From positions 2,356,001-2,420,000 of the forward strand of contig OZ020485.1 of NCBI GenBank assembly GCA_963971405.1: a DNA stretch of 64,000 nucleotides, written 5' to 3'. Under the pieces are notes generated by a model. The model was not told the DNA's origin, ran no database searches, and saw nothing but the letters and a program-made list of their open reading frames with translations. Shown here in pieces: positions 11,190 through 24,184 of this stretch; positions within the stretch are counted from its first letter, which is position 1, and every line of letters begins with the position of its first letter. The stretch is from Psococerastis gibbosa. Lineage: Eukaryota > Arthropoda > Insecta > Psocodea > Psocidae. The translations under genes and the position numbers were made by a program.

Positions 11190-13150
11190 CCGGGGAATAC
11201 CATTGGAGTTGGACTAAACATGTCGTTATGCGTTGCTGGGGACAGACGGATGGACCGATTATGATGAATTAATATTGTGCTTCGAGTATTGATAGTGTAT
11301 TATAGTGGAAAGGAGAGGAAGAGGTAGCCCGCACGGCACTTTCTCCGAAACGTAGGAAAGTTGATCTGGCCAAACAGCAAACATCACACGTCCATAATTA
11401 TATTACCATATTATACAGTACGTACTCTGCATATTAACACTGAAATGTGTACAGTTTTAGGTGCAGACCTATACATGCGAGGATGAAGTGTATTTTGTAC
11501 AGGTGCACACATATTGTAATGCCAAAATAAACACGTAAACACGCCAAGTTGCCAGGAATCCCGTAAAAAGTTTAGCCATTTAAATTAGTCAGATAGTTCA
11601 CAAGCTTTTTGCCTACTAACACAAATTATGCCAAGTTCATTATTACACTACAAACATGTTGCTTAACGTGGCCAGTTCCTTTTCTTGCTCAGGCTATTAA
11701 GTGGTGTTAATGCATTTCGACGAGTTTTTTTTGTTTGCACAATTCATCAACAGAACAATATGTAAGTTAAAAATTAAATTGTACTAAAAATTATTTTACT
11801 ATAGGTAAAATGCGAACAGTAACGCTGGCCTAAGCTTTGCATTAATTGTTGGTATAGCCTATAATAAACAGCTTGGTTCGATTTCCTATCTTACACCTCT
11901 ATTAGTCAAAAGAACTGCTATACTATTTTAAATTTAAACTCATGATTGCTGGGAACTTGGCCTTTTTCACACCAAGTGTCTTTGTTGGGTTCTCATTGTT
12001 TTTTGCAGTATGCACAGGTAAATTTTTAAAAAATAATTTTTGAAATGTTGAAATTTACACGGAATTTTCACGGAAGGAAAAAGCCTAAAAATAAAACCAA
12101 TTTCACCACCACAACAACTAAACCGAACTGTAAACTCGAAATTTTAACGTAATTGCCAAAATAGCTTGTAATTCATAAAGAAAAGACTTGTAAACGAAAA
12201 TTACACTCTATTGACTTGGCTCTTTTCTCGGCAATGGCACAAAAACTATATCTGGGCTACTGGATGTGTTGGAAACACAAGCACTACCATACATTTTTAC
12301 TTAAGCACCTTCAATCACCTTTAAGAAACTATCACAAGTGATCATTTGCTCAAAATTCTGCCGTAATGGCCAATTTTCCGAAGTAGCCCTAATTGGTTAT
12401 GACCTCATATTTTACTTTATGCTGACACGTGGCCGGGTGTTTGTTTTGCCCAACTTGAGGCTTCTGACAACAAATAAAATGGCTACAGTTAAATATTAAA
12501 ATATTTACCCCATTTGCCTCACCCTACATCTTGCAGATGCGTCTTGACGGAGATGAAAGCATCATTTTACACATGCCATTTTTAGTTTTTTAAAAAAGCG
12601 TAGATACTTAGTGCAGAGTGAGTGGGGTAAATGAGTTTATATTTTGAATTAAAAGAGTTGTATTCGCCTCAAATTGGTCTAAAAACATGATGCTGCTATC
12701 TCTCAGGACCTACCATTGCTTGCTGCCCATATCCGACCAACTGCCCGGATAAATTTGTCTGTTGCGACGTTTAACACCATCCCATAGTATGGGCATACCG
12801 TCTGCATAGAATATCGGTAGGTGGTCACCAGCTTAGTCCCTAAGCTAAGTATGGTAGCAACTGTGTCCATTCTATATACAAGGTTTGGTTGCAACAATAA
12901 ATCTCTTCTCTTTAAGCCTCCACAATTTTAACAATAAAGTTTTTTGTTTGACTTGTTTACATTATTATTATGGTAAATAGGACTAACCGGAATGATTGTT
13001 TAGTAAATATCTGCGGTGCGGTCAAGTGCAGCATTGGTTGAGAATTGTAGTGCTCAAAGCAACACAATTATCAATGGCTGATGTCATAATCAATCTTTTT
13101 AATAACGTCATCATCGTTTTCAAACAGTCTGCCATGGAATCCACCAACAT
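11190..13150. other. Unassigned AT-rich sequence
   Basis: About 2 kb in which I see no gene, RNA gene or repeat boundary. Confidence 0.4.
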
Positions 13151-13154
13151 TAGT

Positions 13155-13300
13155 CTACGCTTTAAATATTAGATTTCGAGATTTCATCCCAGGACCCCCA
13201 AAAAATGTTTTTTACGAAATCTCTGTCAGTGGATCCGATGGTCCGTCATTCAGCGTTGCTCACGGATGTTTTCCAAACTATTGGTTTTTGTTAAAATTTC
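13155..13300 (+). mobile_element. Family A fragment
   Basis: 'gatttcgagatttcat', 'cccaggacccccaaaaaatg', 'ttttttacgaaatctctgtc' and a degraded 'ggtccgtcatt' block match the left third of family A. Confidence 0.55.
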
Positions 13301-13802
13301 CAGGGTTGTTGTTATAAGGAAATTTCATCTTCACCTCTTCAACCTATTGGGACAGCGACCAATGTTTGACTTCCGGAAAATTTCTTCATAATTTCTCATT
13401 TCATGTCCCCCTCGGGTAAAATATTTTGCCTTAATTTGTTTTACGCAAATCCAAAAAAGAAGAAAAGAGAGAAGAAATATTGTCAGATTCCGTGAATATG
13501 ATAATGATATTGCTAAATAGAAAATTGTATGTAAATTTCACATCAATTAACGGATCAAGAAGTTTAATGACAAGTCCCGTTATAGTCAGTACAGCGACAT
13601 TCCCACAGTTTTCGACGAGCAGACACTAATTATCATGGCCGTTACACTATATTGTACATCACTGCACATGGCAACCGTAACCTTTACAGTCCCCAACTCC
13701 CATGCACTCCGAACCCACAAAAAATACCCAAAGAAACTGCCAGAGACTTGGTGCAACCGCAACTCGTCACTCAACGTTTTGTTCATTGTTCATTTGTCAC
13801 TA

Positions 13803-14653
13803 TTTTCTTTTTTTGCTTTCCTATTTATACGTAGTATAAGGAAAGCTTTGTGATGGTCGAAGTTTTCGATTCCGAGATTTCAATGGATTTACACGTGTTG
13901 AGGTCCCAGGAACCCAAAAAAGTGGTTTTTACGAATTGTCTGTCTGTCGTTCTGTCTGTCTGTAAGTCAAGATGTATGTCTGTTCATCGATTTTCGGGCG
14001 AACTACTCGGTCGATTGTAATGAAATTTGGCATGTTGGTTCACAAAAATCATACAGGACCATTTATTTTTATTTTGGGATAACTCAATTTGGGGGGGTTT
14101 TATTTTCAAAAAACTCCAAAAAACGTCTAAAAAAATTATTTCTCAAAAACGGCTCCAACGATTTCTTTTAAATCCACACATATTACAATCGTTATTAATG
14201 TTGTGGGTCGCTTGCCCCTTGATAGTTTGCTTCTAGGGGTAAAAAAATAAATAACTAAATTTTAATGAAAAATTTCTAAAAAACAATTTTTCTGCGAAAC
14301 CTTTCTATTGATGATTTCTACCTTCAGGCACGTTTTATGTGTTAAATTGAGTAACGAATCCGGACAGGTTGCTTTCCCAACAAATTATTTTTTGAAAAAA
14401 TGATAGAAAATTCGCGCTCAAATGCATTACGTGCCCTGCCATTATTGCTGTGTGGTAATTAATGACTATTGTGTTGTTCTGACCTATCTAGAATTTGTCT
14501 CACTTTCAGTGACGTCAGGGGGACAACCCCCCCCGAGATATCGATTTAACCACTGGAAAATTATTTACCATGAAATTACTCATATATTCTCTGTCTACTA
14601 ATGTTGATAAATTGGAAAGCATGTTCGAGTAAACTCGGACCGGTTCTTTTATG
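13803..14653 (+). mobile_element. Family A1 repeat, full-length forward copy
   Basis: Runs from TTGCTTTCCTATTTATACGT to 'ggaaagcatgttcgagtaaa', CTCGGACCGGTTCTTT. The GTCT microsatellite is at about 13939-13975 and the C-tract after 'gtgacgtcaggggga' at about 14528. The right end folds as GTTCGAG-TAAA-CTCGGAC. Confidence 0.8.
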
Positions 14654-14659
14654 TTGGAA

Positions 14660-15985
14660 CCGTATAATGTGGAAACGTTTCCTTTGCCGTTTCCTCCTGC
14701 GTTTCACCCAAAGATATGAAATAGAATAGATGAGGCCGATAGCGGTGAAACGTAAGGTGAAATGTGGGGAAATGTGAAAGGTTGGGAAGGATATGTGACT
14801 GAGTTTTTCGGGAGCTTTAAGAAAGTAAATTGCGGCAAAAGAAGAACGCATCTACAGTACAGCAGGCGGGTTAGCCAACAGAACCGGTGCAGTATGTTTC
14901 TGCGTACTCACAATCTAAATAGCTTTATTATGACGAAAACCGCAAAGTTATGTCTCTGTCACCACTTTTTGCCGCTTAATTGATTACTCTGTGGAGGCCC
15001 ATCATACCTGCCTGCTATCGACAATACTTACGTCTTACCTTATGGTTTGGCGCCTTCTATTCTATTTTATTATCGTTGACGAATTAGTGAATTACAATGA
15101 CCCACTAATAATTTATTCACAGGATGGCATATTTCACGAAAATATTAATTAATGGTAGGCTAATATGTACAATATGTATGGCGGAAAATTTTGCGGATTT
15201 TGATATGAGTACCTTTCTTAACTGTGCTAGTGTAACGACCCATGCTAGGCTCAGTATAATAAGTGAAAATGTAGGTAATGTAGGCGTCATTTCTTAATTT
15301 ATGACATCGGGTAGGGAGCTTTACGGTTAATATTACTAGTATATATTTATTAAAACACGGTTGCTGTTAACGATGTATTAAGGTGTCGACAACTGGTTGG
15401 AGTGCAGTGTTTTATGGACCGTCAACAAGTCTCAGGATGGGCAGGTTGTCCTTGCATTAAATTAGCACTACCACTAAAACATAGAGGTGTAGCTTAAGGT
15501 CGTGCCCTTCCAATGTCACTTGTTTCTCACTCAATTGCAGCCAGATGGGTTTTAATGATGGCTGGCGATCGGTGTGGATAGCAGCCAACTTCGTCAGCAG
15601 GCTGTATAGGTACCAACTTGGCCTCTGAGGCTATGCAACATTTCCTCAATACCAATTTATACTCAAGACACGAACATGCTGCCATGTAAAATATTTGGTG
15701 TGCCGTACAATAGGCTGTGTGCAAAACGCAGCTCTATAGCTACGATTACTATTGTGCACCGCATGTTATAAGTTCCTGCTAATACGATATTACAGTAATA
15801 TGCTTACATAAACGTCACGGGATAAGTAATTGTGGGCCCGGTTTGCAGCAGTAACTTTATATTTGTATATGCAACGGTAACTGGTCTCTGATACCTAGCC
15901 TGGTAGAGTACGAGGGACAAAGTAACAAATTCTTGGAGTTGAAAATGAAATTGTAAAGCACTTTGGATTCTAAAATATTTTAATT
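14660..15985. other. Unassigned sequence
   Basis: Short open frames (for example 14762-14983 and 15527-15724) lack any recognisable domain or splice-site support. No repeat boundary is seen. Confidence 0.35.
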
Positions 15986-16019
15986 TAATTTAAAACCCCA
16001 GGAATAAATTAATTTCGTA

Positions 16020-16220
16020 TAGTCCACGCAAAATGAGAAAAGTATGGACATGGAATGTTTTGACCCTGTGCAACACTGTAAAAATATTCTTTGCACAATT
16101 TTTGTTATGCCTTGCATCCAATGCAACAAGGTAATATAAAATGGTGCAAGGAATATTTTTACAGTGTTGGACAGGATCAAAACATTCCATGTCCATACTT
16201 TTCTCATTTTGCGTGGACTA
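16020..16220. mobile_element. 201-bp hairpin MITE
   Basis: An almost perfect inverted repeat with arms of about 85 bp. Left: TAGTCCACGCAAAATGAGAA, 'agtatggacatggaatgttt'. Right: the complement ending TTTTGCGTGGACTA. The central loop is about 30 bases. A transcript would form one long hairpin. Superfamily is not settled because the target duplication is at most a TA dinucleotide. Confidence 0.8.
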
Positions 16221-16224
16221 CACG

Positions 16225-17085
16225 TCGTGCTGGGGCTAGTTGTAGGCTGGAGCAATTCAAATCGCAATAGTTTCATATCATTTTTTAAGTTTTTAAAGTG
16301 AGAATTAATGGCACTTTCCGGGCATTTTACGCAAATTTCGCCTTATGTTAGTATACATTTGTAGAATCAGAAGTAGCCTACGTTCACAAAACCCGATTCA
16401 TAGTTTGCCTGCCGCCACTCCCCCCGGACGGCTTGGAGTTTAAATTTTATTTTATAAAAATATTGCCATTACTACAAGCATTTCTACGGGCCCGCGGGCC
16501 CCTGGGGGGCTTCAAATTATTCCATGGGAGGAACATTTTGAATTAAAAACGTAGTGGGTGTCTGCCTAGCCTAGTTTGCAATATTTTAGTTTCGACAGAG
16601 TTGTGTACAACATAAACAACATGACAGTGTATCAGCTGATTCAAGATGGAAACAGGGCGGCCAACCTGTTACAATATATCTAACAAGATAAATTAATATC
16701 GGTCCACCCATTACTCAACTTTTATGACCCTTTTATAATTACAAGGTACCAGCTTACTCCTTACTAATCCGAAGTCTCTCAACCTGCAACTGCAACAAAT
16801 GTAATGCCTTATTGCCTACATCACGCACTCCTGCCCATTGCCAGCAGGTCCGAAAAAGTGTTAGTGTGTTAGCATGTTCTGAAAGGCTCTTGGCGATCCC
16901 CGCTGCATACGATCCATGAGGGAGTTAGCATGGTTGAGATTGGAGAGACACAATTATTTTATTTCATTAATGTATCGCAATAAACACAGTGTTTAATTTA
17001 AATTCATAACTATGGCCATTCTCTTTACGTGTGGTGCTGCTGCTGACTTACTGCTGTACAGTTGCAACAGCCTGGCAGCAAGAGT
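16225..17085. other. Unassigned sequence left of the LINE block
   Basis: No gene seen. A GC palindrome (GGGCCCGCGGGCCCC) stands out near 16489. Confidence 0.35.
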
Positions 17086-17089
17086 TCCC

Positions 17090-17205
17090 CCTGCTTCCAG
17101 CATTCCAGCGAATTTCCGATGGCTTTTCTGAATTGGTTCGTTCAAATCGTACGTTTGCGACACTATTGACACAGCCGTACACAGTCGCGATATCAATAAG
17201 GGTCT
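17090..17205 (+). repeat. Diverged unit of the 132-bp tandem repeat, left of the LINE
   Basis: This stretch contains 'cattccagcg', a Ser/Phe-type middle part and then 'tgcgacactattgacacagc' followed by CGTA. It matches, in the same order, the units at 20737-20975 on the other side of the LINE. The LINE therefore appears to sit inside a pre-existing tandem block. Confidence 0.55.
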
Positions 17206-17261
17206 TACGTTCTATCACCAAAATATGAAATACGCAAAAAATACGAAAGAACAGCTTGAGC

Positions 17262-20200
17262 ACGAACTTCTCTAAGCGAAGTCGCCCTATTTGATCACGA
17301 AATTAATTATTACAATTTAACAGGGCATTCTCTTTGTGATCATTTTAACAGGGATACATCCTACAACCGAGGCGGTGGCGTTGCTATTTATGTTACTTTT
17401 GAATTATGTAAGTTTGTTAAACAATTAAAATTAAGTAAACACTCTATAACAACCTTAGTTGAGATATCTGCTAGTGTGATTAATCTTCATGATACTAAAT
17501 GTGCAATTATTTGCATTTATAGACCTCCACAAAATATAAACGAAGATTTCGAGGTATTTTTTGACTGCTTGGCAGCCATATTAAATGACATAGAAAAAGA
17601 GCACCCTTCTGCCAATATAGTGATTATGGGTGATATTAACATATAATATGTCAAATTAGCCCAAGTAAACAATTAAATTAATTGAATAATATGATGGCAA
17701 ATTATAAATTAATCTCTGTGCTATCTCTTCCAACCAGGGTCACGGCGAAAACGTCAAGATCAATAGATGCTATACTAACCACATTTCCTGCCTCAGTCTG
17801 TTGTACAGAAATACACAAAACTACATTTTCTGATCATTACGGCACATCAGTTACCGTCCAATGCCTCCTTCAATCTCAAACAAAGAAAACATATCAGCTG
17901 AATCGTCAGGTCAATCCGAACAATAAGACCCTCTTCGTGCAATTCTTAAATAACGCGGACTGGACTAAAATATATGATAGCAACTGTCCCAATGAGTGCT
18001 ATGGAATAATGTGGGATATTATAGTTGGATCATACGCCACTGCCTTCCCTTTTGACTTAAATTTGGATAAATCATGGCAATCGCCCAAAATTCAATTCAA
18101 TGATTCACTGTTTGAAATGAAGGTTAAAGTCTCCGATTGAAATGAAAAATATAAGTTGTCTGGTACCTTATCTGACTAGGAAAATTTCAGCATATCCAAT
18201 GAAAGGCATAAAAAACACCTCAGCGACGCAAAAGGCAACAGTTTCAAAGGTTACATTTAAAACTCCAGCAATCGACCTAAAGCCTGCTGGGAACTCATGA
18301 AATCTGAAATGGAGGCGGTTAGATCTCAAAAAGAATCAATCATACTTAATAAAGAAAGTGATGCCAAGAAAATTGCGGCTCACTTTAACTTTCATTTTAT
18401 TACTAGGCCTCACAATATAATTAAAAAAACGTTAGATACGTGTGTCAATGAACCTCCGTTAACACCCAATAACAGAGTTAGCTGCTCGTTTTTTCTCAGG
18501 CCCGTCTCTGCGGGAGATGTTCGTAAAGTTAAAGCTGGACTTAAGCCATCCGGTGCCACCGGTCCTGATTACGTTAGTAACAACCTATTAAAGGAAAATA
18601 TAGAAGCGCTGTCCGTACCAATCACACACTTAGTTAATGTAACATTTGCCACTGAATGCTTCCCAGATGGTCTTAAAATATCCAAAATAGTTCCTCTTCA
18701 CAAGAAGGGCGATAAAACTGATGTTGATAGGTATCGGCCTTTAGCCTTAATTTCTGCCATCTCCAAAGTAGTCGAAAAATTGTTTCTTGATCAATTTGAA
18801 GTATTCCTCTCTGCGAACAACGTTATAGCGAGTAAGCAATATGGATTTCAAAAAAATAAGAGTACGGTGTCAGCCATAATAGATTGCATAGATCATATCC
18901 TTCACTCACACAATCAACAGTTATCCATTCTTGGCGCTTTCCTCGACCTGTCTGCAGCTTTCGATTGTGTTAACATACAACTATTGCTTGATAAACTATA
19001 CTGCATCGGTGCAAGGGGACTCCCGCATAACTTACTGAAATCCTATCTCACTGGTCGTACCCAATTTGTAGAAACCTATGGCAGTCTAACTAAACATATT
19101 ATTAACCATGCAGTTGGGGGACACATATTAACAAACAGCCGACTCCTAAAGGGGCTATCAACGCTATTTTTCACTCGGAATCAACTGCAACAATAGCCGG
19201 TGTCCCCCAGGGCTCTGTTTTAGGCCCAATTTTGTACCTCATTCATGTCAATGATATGTTTAATTTAATTTCACAAACATCTTCCATCTCCCGATCTCCG
19301 ACAACTTCTTCATTGGCTACAGCTCCAGTTACTACTCCAGACATTTTAAAAGAAATGTTTATGTATGCTGATGACACCACCATGATTATATTAGCTCCCA
19401 CCATAGATGATGCTGTTACACAATCTACCTACACCTTGAACAATGTCAAACACCTGTTCGCTAGGCATGGCTTACTACTCAACGATGGAAAAACCAATTT
19501 TATCACATTCTTATCTAGACAACCTGAACCAATAAAAATCCCATCATGTAACAACTCTATAAAAACCAGCCCATCCACTAAATTCTTAGGCTTAACACTG
19601 GATAAAAAGCTCACCTGGTCTGAACAGACATTGTTACTCACACGCAAACTGAATTCCAGCTGTTATTTAATAAGGAAATTGGCAAACATGGGCAACCAAG
19701 ATCTGGCGCTACTTGCTTACCATTCCACCCTTGCGAGTCACTTAGCCTACGGTATAGAAATCTGGGGAGGTTGCAACCAAACTCTCTTTGACACTTTATT
19801 AAAACTTCAGAAAAAGGTAATTAGATGTATCCTTAAATTATCGATAACTACAACATGCAGAGATGGTTTTAAGCGACTCAGAATTATGACATTCCCCTCA
19901 TTATATGTATACAAATTGCTTCTGTTTGCTAAGCGAAAAGTATCTGTGGGTGAATATGTTCCATCTTATATAAAGCACCGTTACCCTACAAGGAGCGGAC
20001 ACTTAATCTCCACTGAACTGGCTACTAGGAGGAAAGTGGAACTGACCCCGACTAATAAGAGCAAGTCCTTTTGGAATGTGTTACCCCAGTCCTTTAAAGA
20101 ACAGCCCTACAGGAAATTCAAATCCACCCTTAAAGTGTTTCTCATACAAAATGTTTTTTACACAACGGACGAAGTAACGGCAGCTATCTCAAGCATCATT

Positions 20201-20373
20201 TTAAAATAGAATTTAGAAAGCCTTTAAAAAGAATTGTGAAAGAATTGTAACTGAATTGTTAATGTAACTGTAACTGTAACTGTAATTAGTGTAATTTGTA
20301 ACGCGATCTCTTATATTCTGTTAATGGGATGACCTAGGTCTCTCATTTAATTTATATAATGAAAATAAAGGTG

Positions 20374-20409
<36 letters not shown>
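17262..20409 (+). mobile_element. 5'-truncated, degenerate non-LTR retrotransposon (LINE, Jockey/CR1 group)
   Basis: Reading begins inside the apurinic-endonuclease domain (LSE..LF, then RGGGVAIYV, IYRPP and VIMGDIN) at about 17262-17643. A stop at 17644-17646 and a frame change follow. The end of the endonuclease region (SDHYG) is in 17682-18140. The reverse transcriptase starts at 18297 (VPLHKKGD, YRPLALIS, FLDLSAAFDCVN), shifts frame near 19100-19230 (GVPQGSVLGP), and continues at 19232-20209 with the catalytic YADDTT box and the C-terminal FWNVLPQSFK segment. There is a short 3' UTR and an (ATT)n tail at about 20379-20408. Multiple stops and shifts make it inactive. The 5' end of ORF2 and all of ORF1 are missing, as expected for 5' truncation. 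Assignment below the Jockey/CR1 group level is not possible by eye. Confidence 0.9.
18297..20209 (+). pseudogene. LINE reverse transcriptase, two frames joined by a frameshift
   Basis: The upstream open segment (18297-19196) has the N-terminal fingers and palm motifs, including the first catalytic Asp region (FLDLSAAFD). The downstream segment (19232-20209) has the YADD box (second and third catalytic Asp) and the C-terminal region. The conserved GVPQGSVLGP block is split out of frame between them. A short stretch at about 19100-19190 reads like inserted or scrambled sequence. The enzyme is therefore a relic. Confidence 0.85.
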
Positions 20410-20411
<2 letters not shown>

Positions 20412-23080
20412 GAAAAAATTTAAACAGATGGGTGAGTTAAAAGCGGGTATAAAAAGATGGCTGGTCAGTGGGAGTTAATAATAATAATAAAAACTGACAT
20501 TAAAATAACTAGTTAAAATAAAATAAAAATAAAATAAACATTATAAGTAAATAACAAAAATAAATTATTAAGCCTTGTTTAGCAGCACTGTATGAGTCTT
20601 TTGTCCCAAATAAGCGCTAGCTTGGGGATACGGGATGGTATTATTATGTATTGTATTTTTGTAATATATGCTCCTTGTCCAGGGAATACTGGACAAGGAA
20701 AAGAAAAAAAAAAAAAAAAATTATTATGTCCACAGAAAGGGTGACCTTGTCACACTAACGTCCACGCATTCCATCAGTGCACTTGTTTCTGACGGGTTCT
20801 CTGGCTCAGTGCTGTGATATTGTACGGTTGCGACACTGCTGACACAGCCGTATAGTCAAGACAAGGGTGGTCTTGTCGCACCTGTGTCCACGCATTCCAG
20901 CGCACTTTCTTCGGACAGTTTCTCTGGAGTGCTGGAGATACCTGTTAGTGTACGGTTGCGACACTGTTGCTTCCTCCATGCCACGGTTTACGCAACGCGG
21001 CCTCAGGCCGATTCATCTCGAACCAGGACCAGGTTGTGTCGCGGGCTGCACCTCGTCCTCACCGTCCATTACAGTACAATATTGCTTATTATACCGCAAG
21101 AGAGTTGTAACAGGTAATAGCTGATGCTGTACAAATCTGTATTATGCACAAAATCAAATTATAGTGGAAATATCGATCGTAAAGCAGAGGGTACAAAGAG
21201 AACAGATTTAGAGAAAATTTCCTCTGCATTTGGACATGCAGGATGGGCTACGTAAGGACTGGAAAACACTGACAATTTGCGGACTAGCACCCCCCGCCCC
21301 CCCCCCCCCCCAGCAGTCCGATTGGCTGCGACCAGGGAACAGTAAGCTATGTTTGAAACAGGACACAGGACCTGGCCCACCGCTCACCCAGCCTAAATTA
21401 AGTAGAGGAAAACGCTGACCACAACCGGCCCAACAGAGCAGCAGGTAAGAGAGTGTCCTCTACCAAGCCTCAAGACATGAGACTTGCAGTTTCTCACAAG
21501 ATGGTCGCTTACATACTAAACTAAGCGGCAATTAATTGGATTTGGGAGGGATGACTTGCTGAGTATTAGTGTGTTGATATTTCACGGTATAACCTGCCTT
21601 TAAAATGGCAAGTGTGCAAAACACGAAATTTAGTGCAGTGAGTCGGTTTGGGGATGTGTCGAAACAGATGCTGCAACCTAATACTCGTACCCCAGTTAAT
21701 TCAGAATTCGTAAATAAGTACATAATAATAAGTAAGCATGGAAATGTCCCCAAAAGGAGGCACTTGCAACTGGAAGGTGATGGCGTAGTGGCAGTGTATT
21801 GCCTACTTAATGAGCTAAATACAGTGTGTCGTGGTATGACTTTCACCGGCCTATTGGAGGACAGGCCTTATTGGCAACACACAGGAAATCACCACCCAAT
21901 TACCCTTCCGATGATCCGTTTCATTTACCAATGCAACCATTGCATTGGTTTGGAAATCACTTGTCGGTCTAGTTTTGCCCCCTTCCCCCTTCTTTGAACA
22001 GTCATAAGTTATCACTTCAGAAGTCTGTAATAGCGACTGGACAAGTATGTGAGTTTAGTATTAGTGAGAACGACGAGTTATAGCACGACGTTAACTTACA
22101 GGAGCTGTTCCTTACAGAGAGGTGCTGTGCTGTTTCCACAGCTGTCCATTGCCTTGAGTAGGGCATTGCCGCATTGGCTAACTTGTTTGGGAGTGTTAAA
22201 GGTTCCTTTACATGAGGTATGGTACTGGTTATTTTGATTTAATCATGGAAATAGCCTTTGAGTACCGTACTTCTCAGTAGCAGACAATACATATTTAAAA
22301 AAAAAAAAAAAAACTTAGAAATTGGGTAGGCCTAATATCCATGTAAATATTCCAGCATTGAAATAATGAGCTAACGGTAAAATTCCATTATAAAAAGTTT
22401 AGTAGGCCTAGTGTTCTCAGTAGGTATGACCCCCTTGCTTAGTTTATGCGGCAGCCGTCTAGACGGACAGACACTCAGGCTGACGGGTTTTATGAATAAA
22501 TGCAGATAGAGATGTAGGATTTCGTACTAAAATGGATTTTATTAATCGGTACTTCGGTAATTCCATTTACAAACAGGCGGATATTATAGATACAATACTC
22601 GTGAAATTCCAACACGATGGTAACTTGGCATTGGCCGCTATGGTACAGGTACCGGTCACCAGGCAGCCCTCCAGCCTTACTTTGGCAATCGTCCACGGAA
22701 TGCGGTGACACGCAGCAGTCAGCCCCCGGGGCCTGGCCATGGTCAAGACGGCATTCCGCTGCAAAATGGTGCTTATTAGCCGAGTAAATAAGGTAATGGC
22801 CAAATTAGGCTGTGAAAACGTGTCATACATGGAAATATACACGAGCATAGGCGCAACGTTGCCATTGGATCTCTACTCAATGAAAGGACCGGTACGAGTG
22901 GACCCGTACAAGCTTTCCTATGTAGACTATGAATTACTCGTAGGTATCATAATAGTTGAATGGTAAATAATTGTCCCTAGATCAAATAGATTTTCCCTAT
23001 CCTAAATGATTAGATTGATCGATTGCTTAGTATAGAACACTACAATAATAGGCCTACTTCAACATAACCAATTATGTTTT
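20410..23080. other. Unassigned sequence (except the tandem units at 20737-20975)
   Basis: Poly-A runs at about 20703 and 22296 and a poly-C tract at 21296-21312 are present. An open frame from ATG 21605 to 21997 (130 codons) is overlapped by an equally open frame on the other strand and resembles nothing I know. A small family A2 end, GGACCGGTACGAGTGGACCC with 'aagctttccta', occurs near 22886. Confidence 0.35.
20737..20975 (+). repeat. Two tandem units of about 132 bp
   Basis: Unit 1 runs from about 20737 and unit 2 from about 20869. Shared landmarks are CTTGTC(G/A)CAC, GTCCACGCATTCCA, TTCTCTGG, and TACGGTTGCGACACTG. In unit 1 the last landmark continues into CTGACACAGCCGTA, making an imperfect hairpin (TACGGTTG with CAGCCGTA). 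Function is not evident. Confidence 0.65.
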
Positions 23081-23084
23081 TATT

Positions 23085-24150
23085 GTCAAAATTTCCGATT
23101 TCGAGATTTCAATGGATTTACACGTTTTAAAGTTGTTTTTACGGTCTGCCTATCTGTTCGTCGATTTTTGGACAAACTACTCGGTGGATGAAATTTAACA
23201 TGTAGGTTCACAAAAATCATAACTCATGTCTATTTTTATTTTGGGGAGTTTTACTCTCCAAAACTAAAAATTTCTCAAAACGGCTTCAACGATTTTCTGG
23301 AAATTCAGATGCTGTATATATTGTGTGTAAACAAAGTCCAATAGGTCTTCTCTATTACAGGAAGTTAGCTACAAATTTTAATGGGGAAGTACATGCCATT
23401 CAACTGGCTCTGAGAAAAATACCAGAAATGCGATGGGAAACTAGAAAAGACGTCGTTTTTCACTCTAAGGCTGCAATCTCGTCAATTGCTAGCTACGAGC
23501 ACAGCGAGGATTTGGATATTCTGCAATGCAGGAAAATCATAAGCAATCTCATATGTGCTGGCTGTACCATGGTATTACAATGGATCCCTGCCCATGCTGA
23601 TGTCCATGGCAATGAGGAAGCGGATAGGCTCGCCAGAGAAGAAGACGTTATGGAGTAATCTAACAAACACATGACTTTAAATGACTGCAAGAGGCATACC
23701 AAAGAATTATACCAAGTGTCACTTGACAGTTTGGTAAACAGATAAAAAATACTCAATTTTCATTAAAATGACTAAATTATATAATTTTTCTGTGGAACCT
23801 TTCTAACTTGAGGTATGTTTTACGGTTTTAGGTGTTAAAAGGAGTAACGAAACCGAACAGGTTGCTGTCCCTAGTAATGTTTTGGTATTTAGTAAAAAAA
23901 TTTTTTTTGAAAAAATTATCCTCCAATAGTAGCGGAGCATACTTTGCCACTAGTGTAGTAGTACTGTGTTGCATTATATTGGTCGGATGCCCATTCTTGC
24001 AATCTTCTTATTGATCAATTCAGTGCGTTGGGATAGGGAAACTCGAGGCCTTGGAATTTGACCGTAGGACAATTATTTACTAAGGAACTATTACGGTACG
24101 AATTGATAAATAGGAAAGCATGACTGGGTTCACGTTCCGGTTCTTTATTG
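23085..24150 (+). mobile_element. Family A2 repeat with an internal LINE fragment
   Basis: The left part has 'atttcaatggatttacacgt', 'tcgatttttggacaaactac' and 'tcacaaaaatcataact'. The right part has 'aacctttctaacttgaggta', 'attcagtgcgttgggatagg' and ends 'ggaaagcatgactgggttca', CCGGTTCTTT. The family is interrupted at about 23340 and resumes at about 23720 by a reverse-transcriptase-derived segment. Confidence 0.75.
23323..23658 (+). pseudogene. RNase H domain fragment of a LINE
   Basis: The translated stretch has, in order, NFNGEVHAIQLAL (the Glu helix), VVFHSKAAISSI (where the catalytic Asp of the DS-K/Q-AAI motif is replaced by His), and LQWIPAHADVHGNEEADRLA (the C-terminal His/Asp block). 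This is an RNase H of the kind attached to some non-LTR retrotransposons. Only about 110 residues survive, without the first Asp strand, inside a family A2 repeat. Confidence 0.8.
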
Positions 24151-24184
24151 TTTTTGTTTCTTGATGCACCAACTAATGTATATA

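Noticed and set aside
21605-21997. 130-codon frame starting with ATG
   Set aside because: No recognisable domain, and an equally open frame lies on the opposite strand. No splice or poly(A) context supports it.
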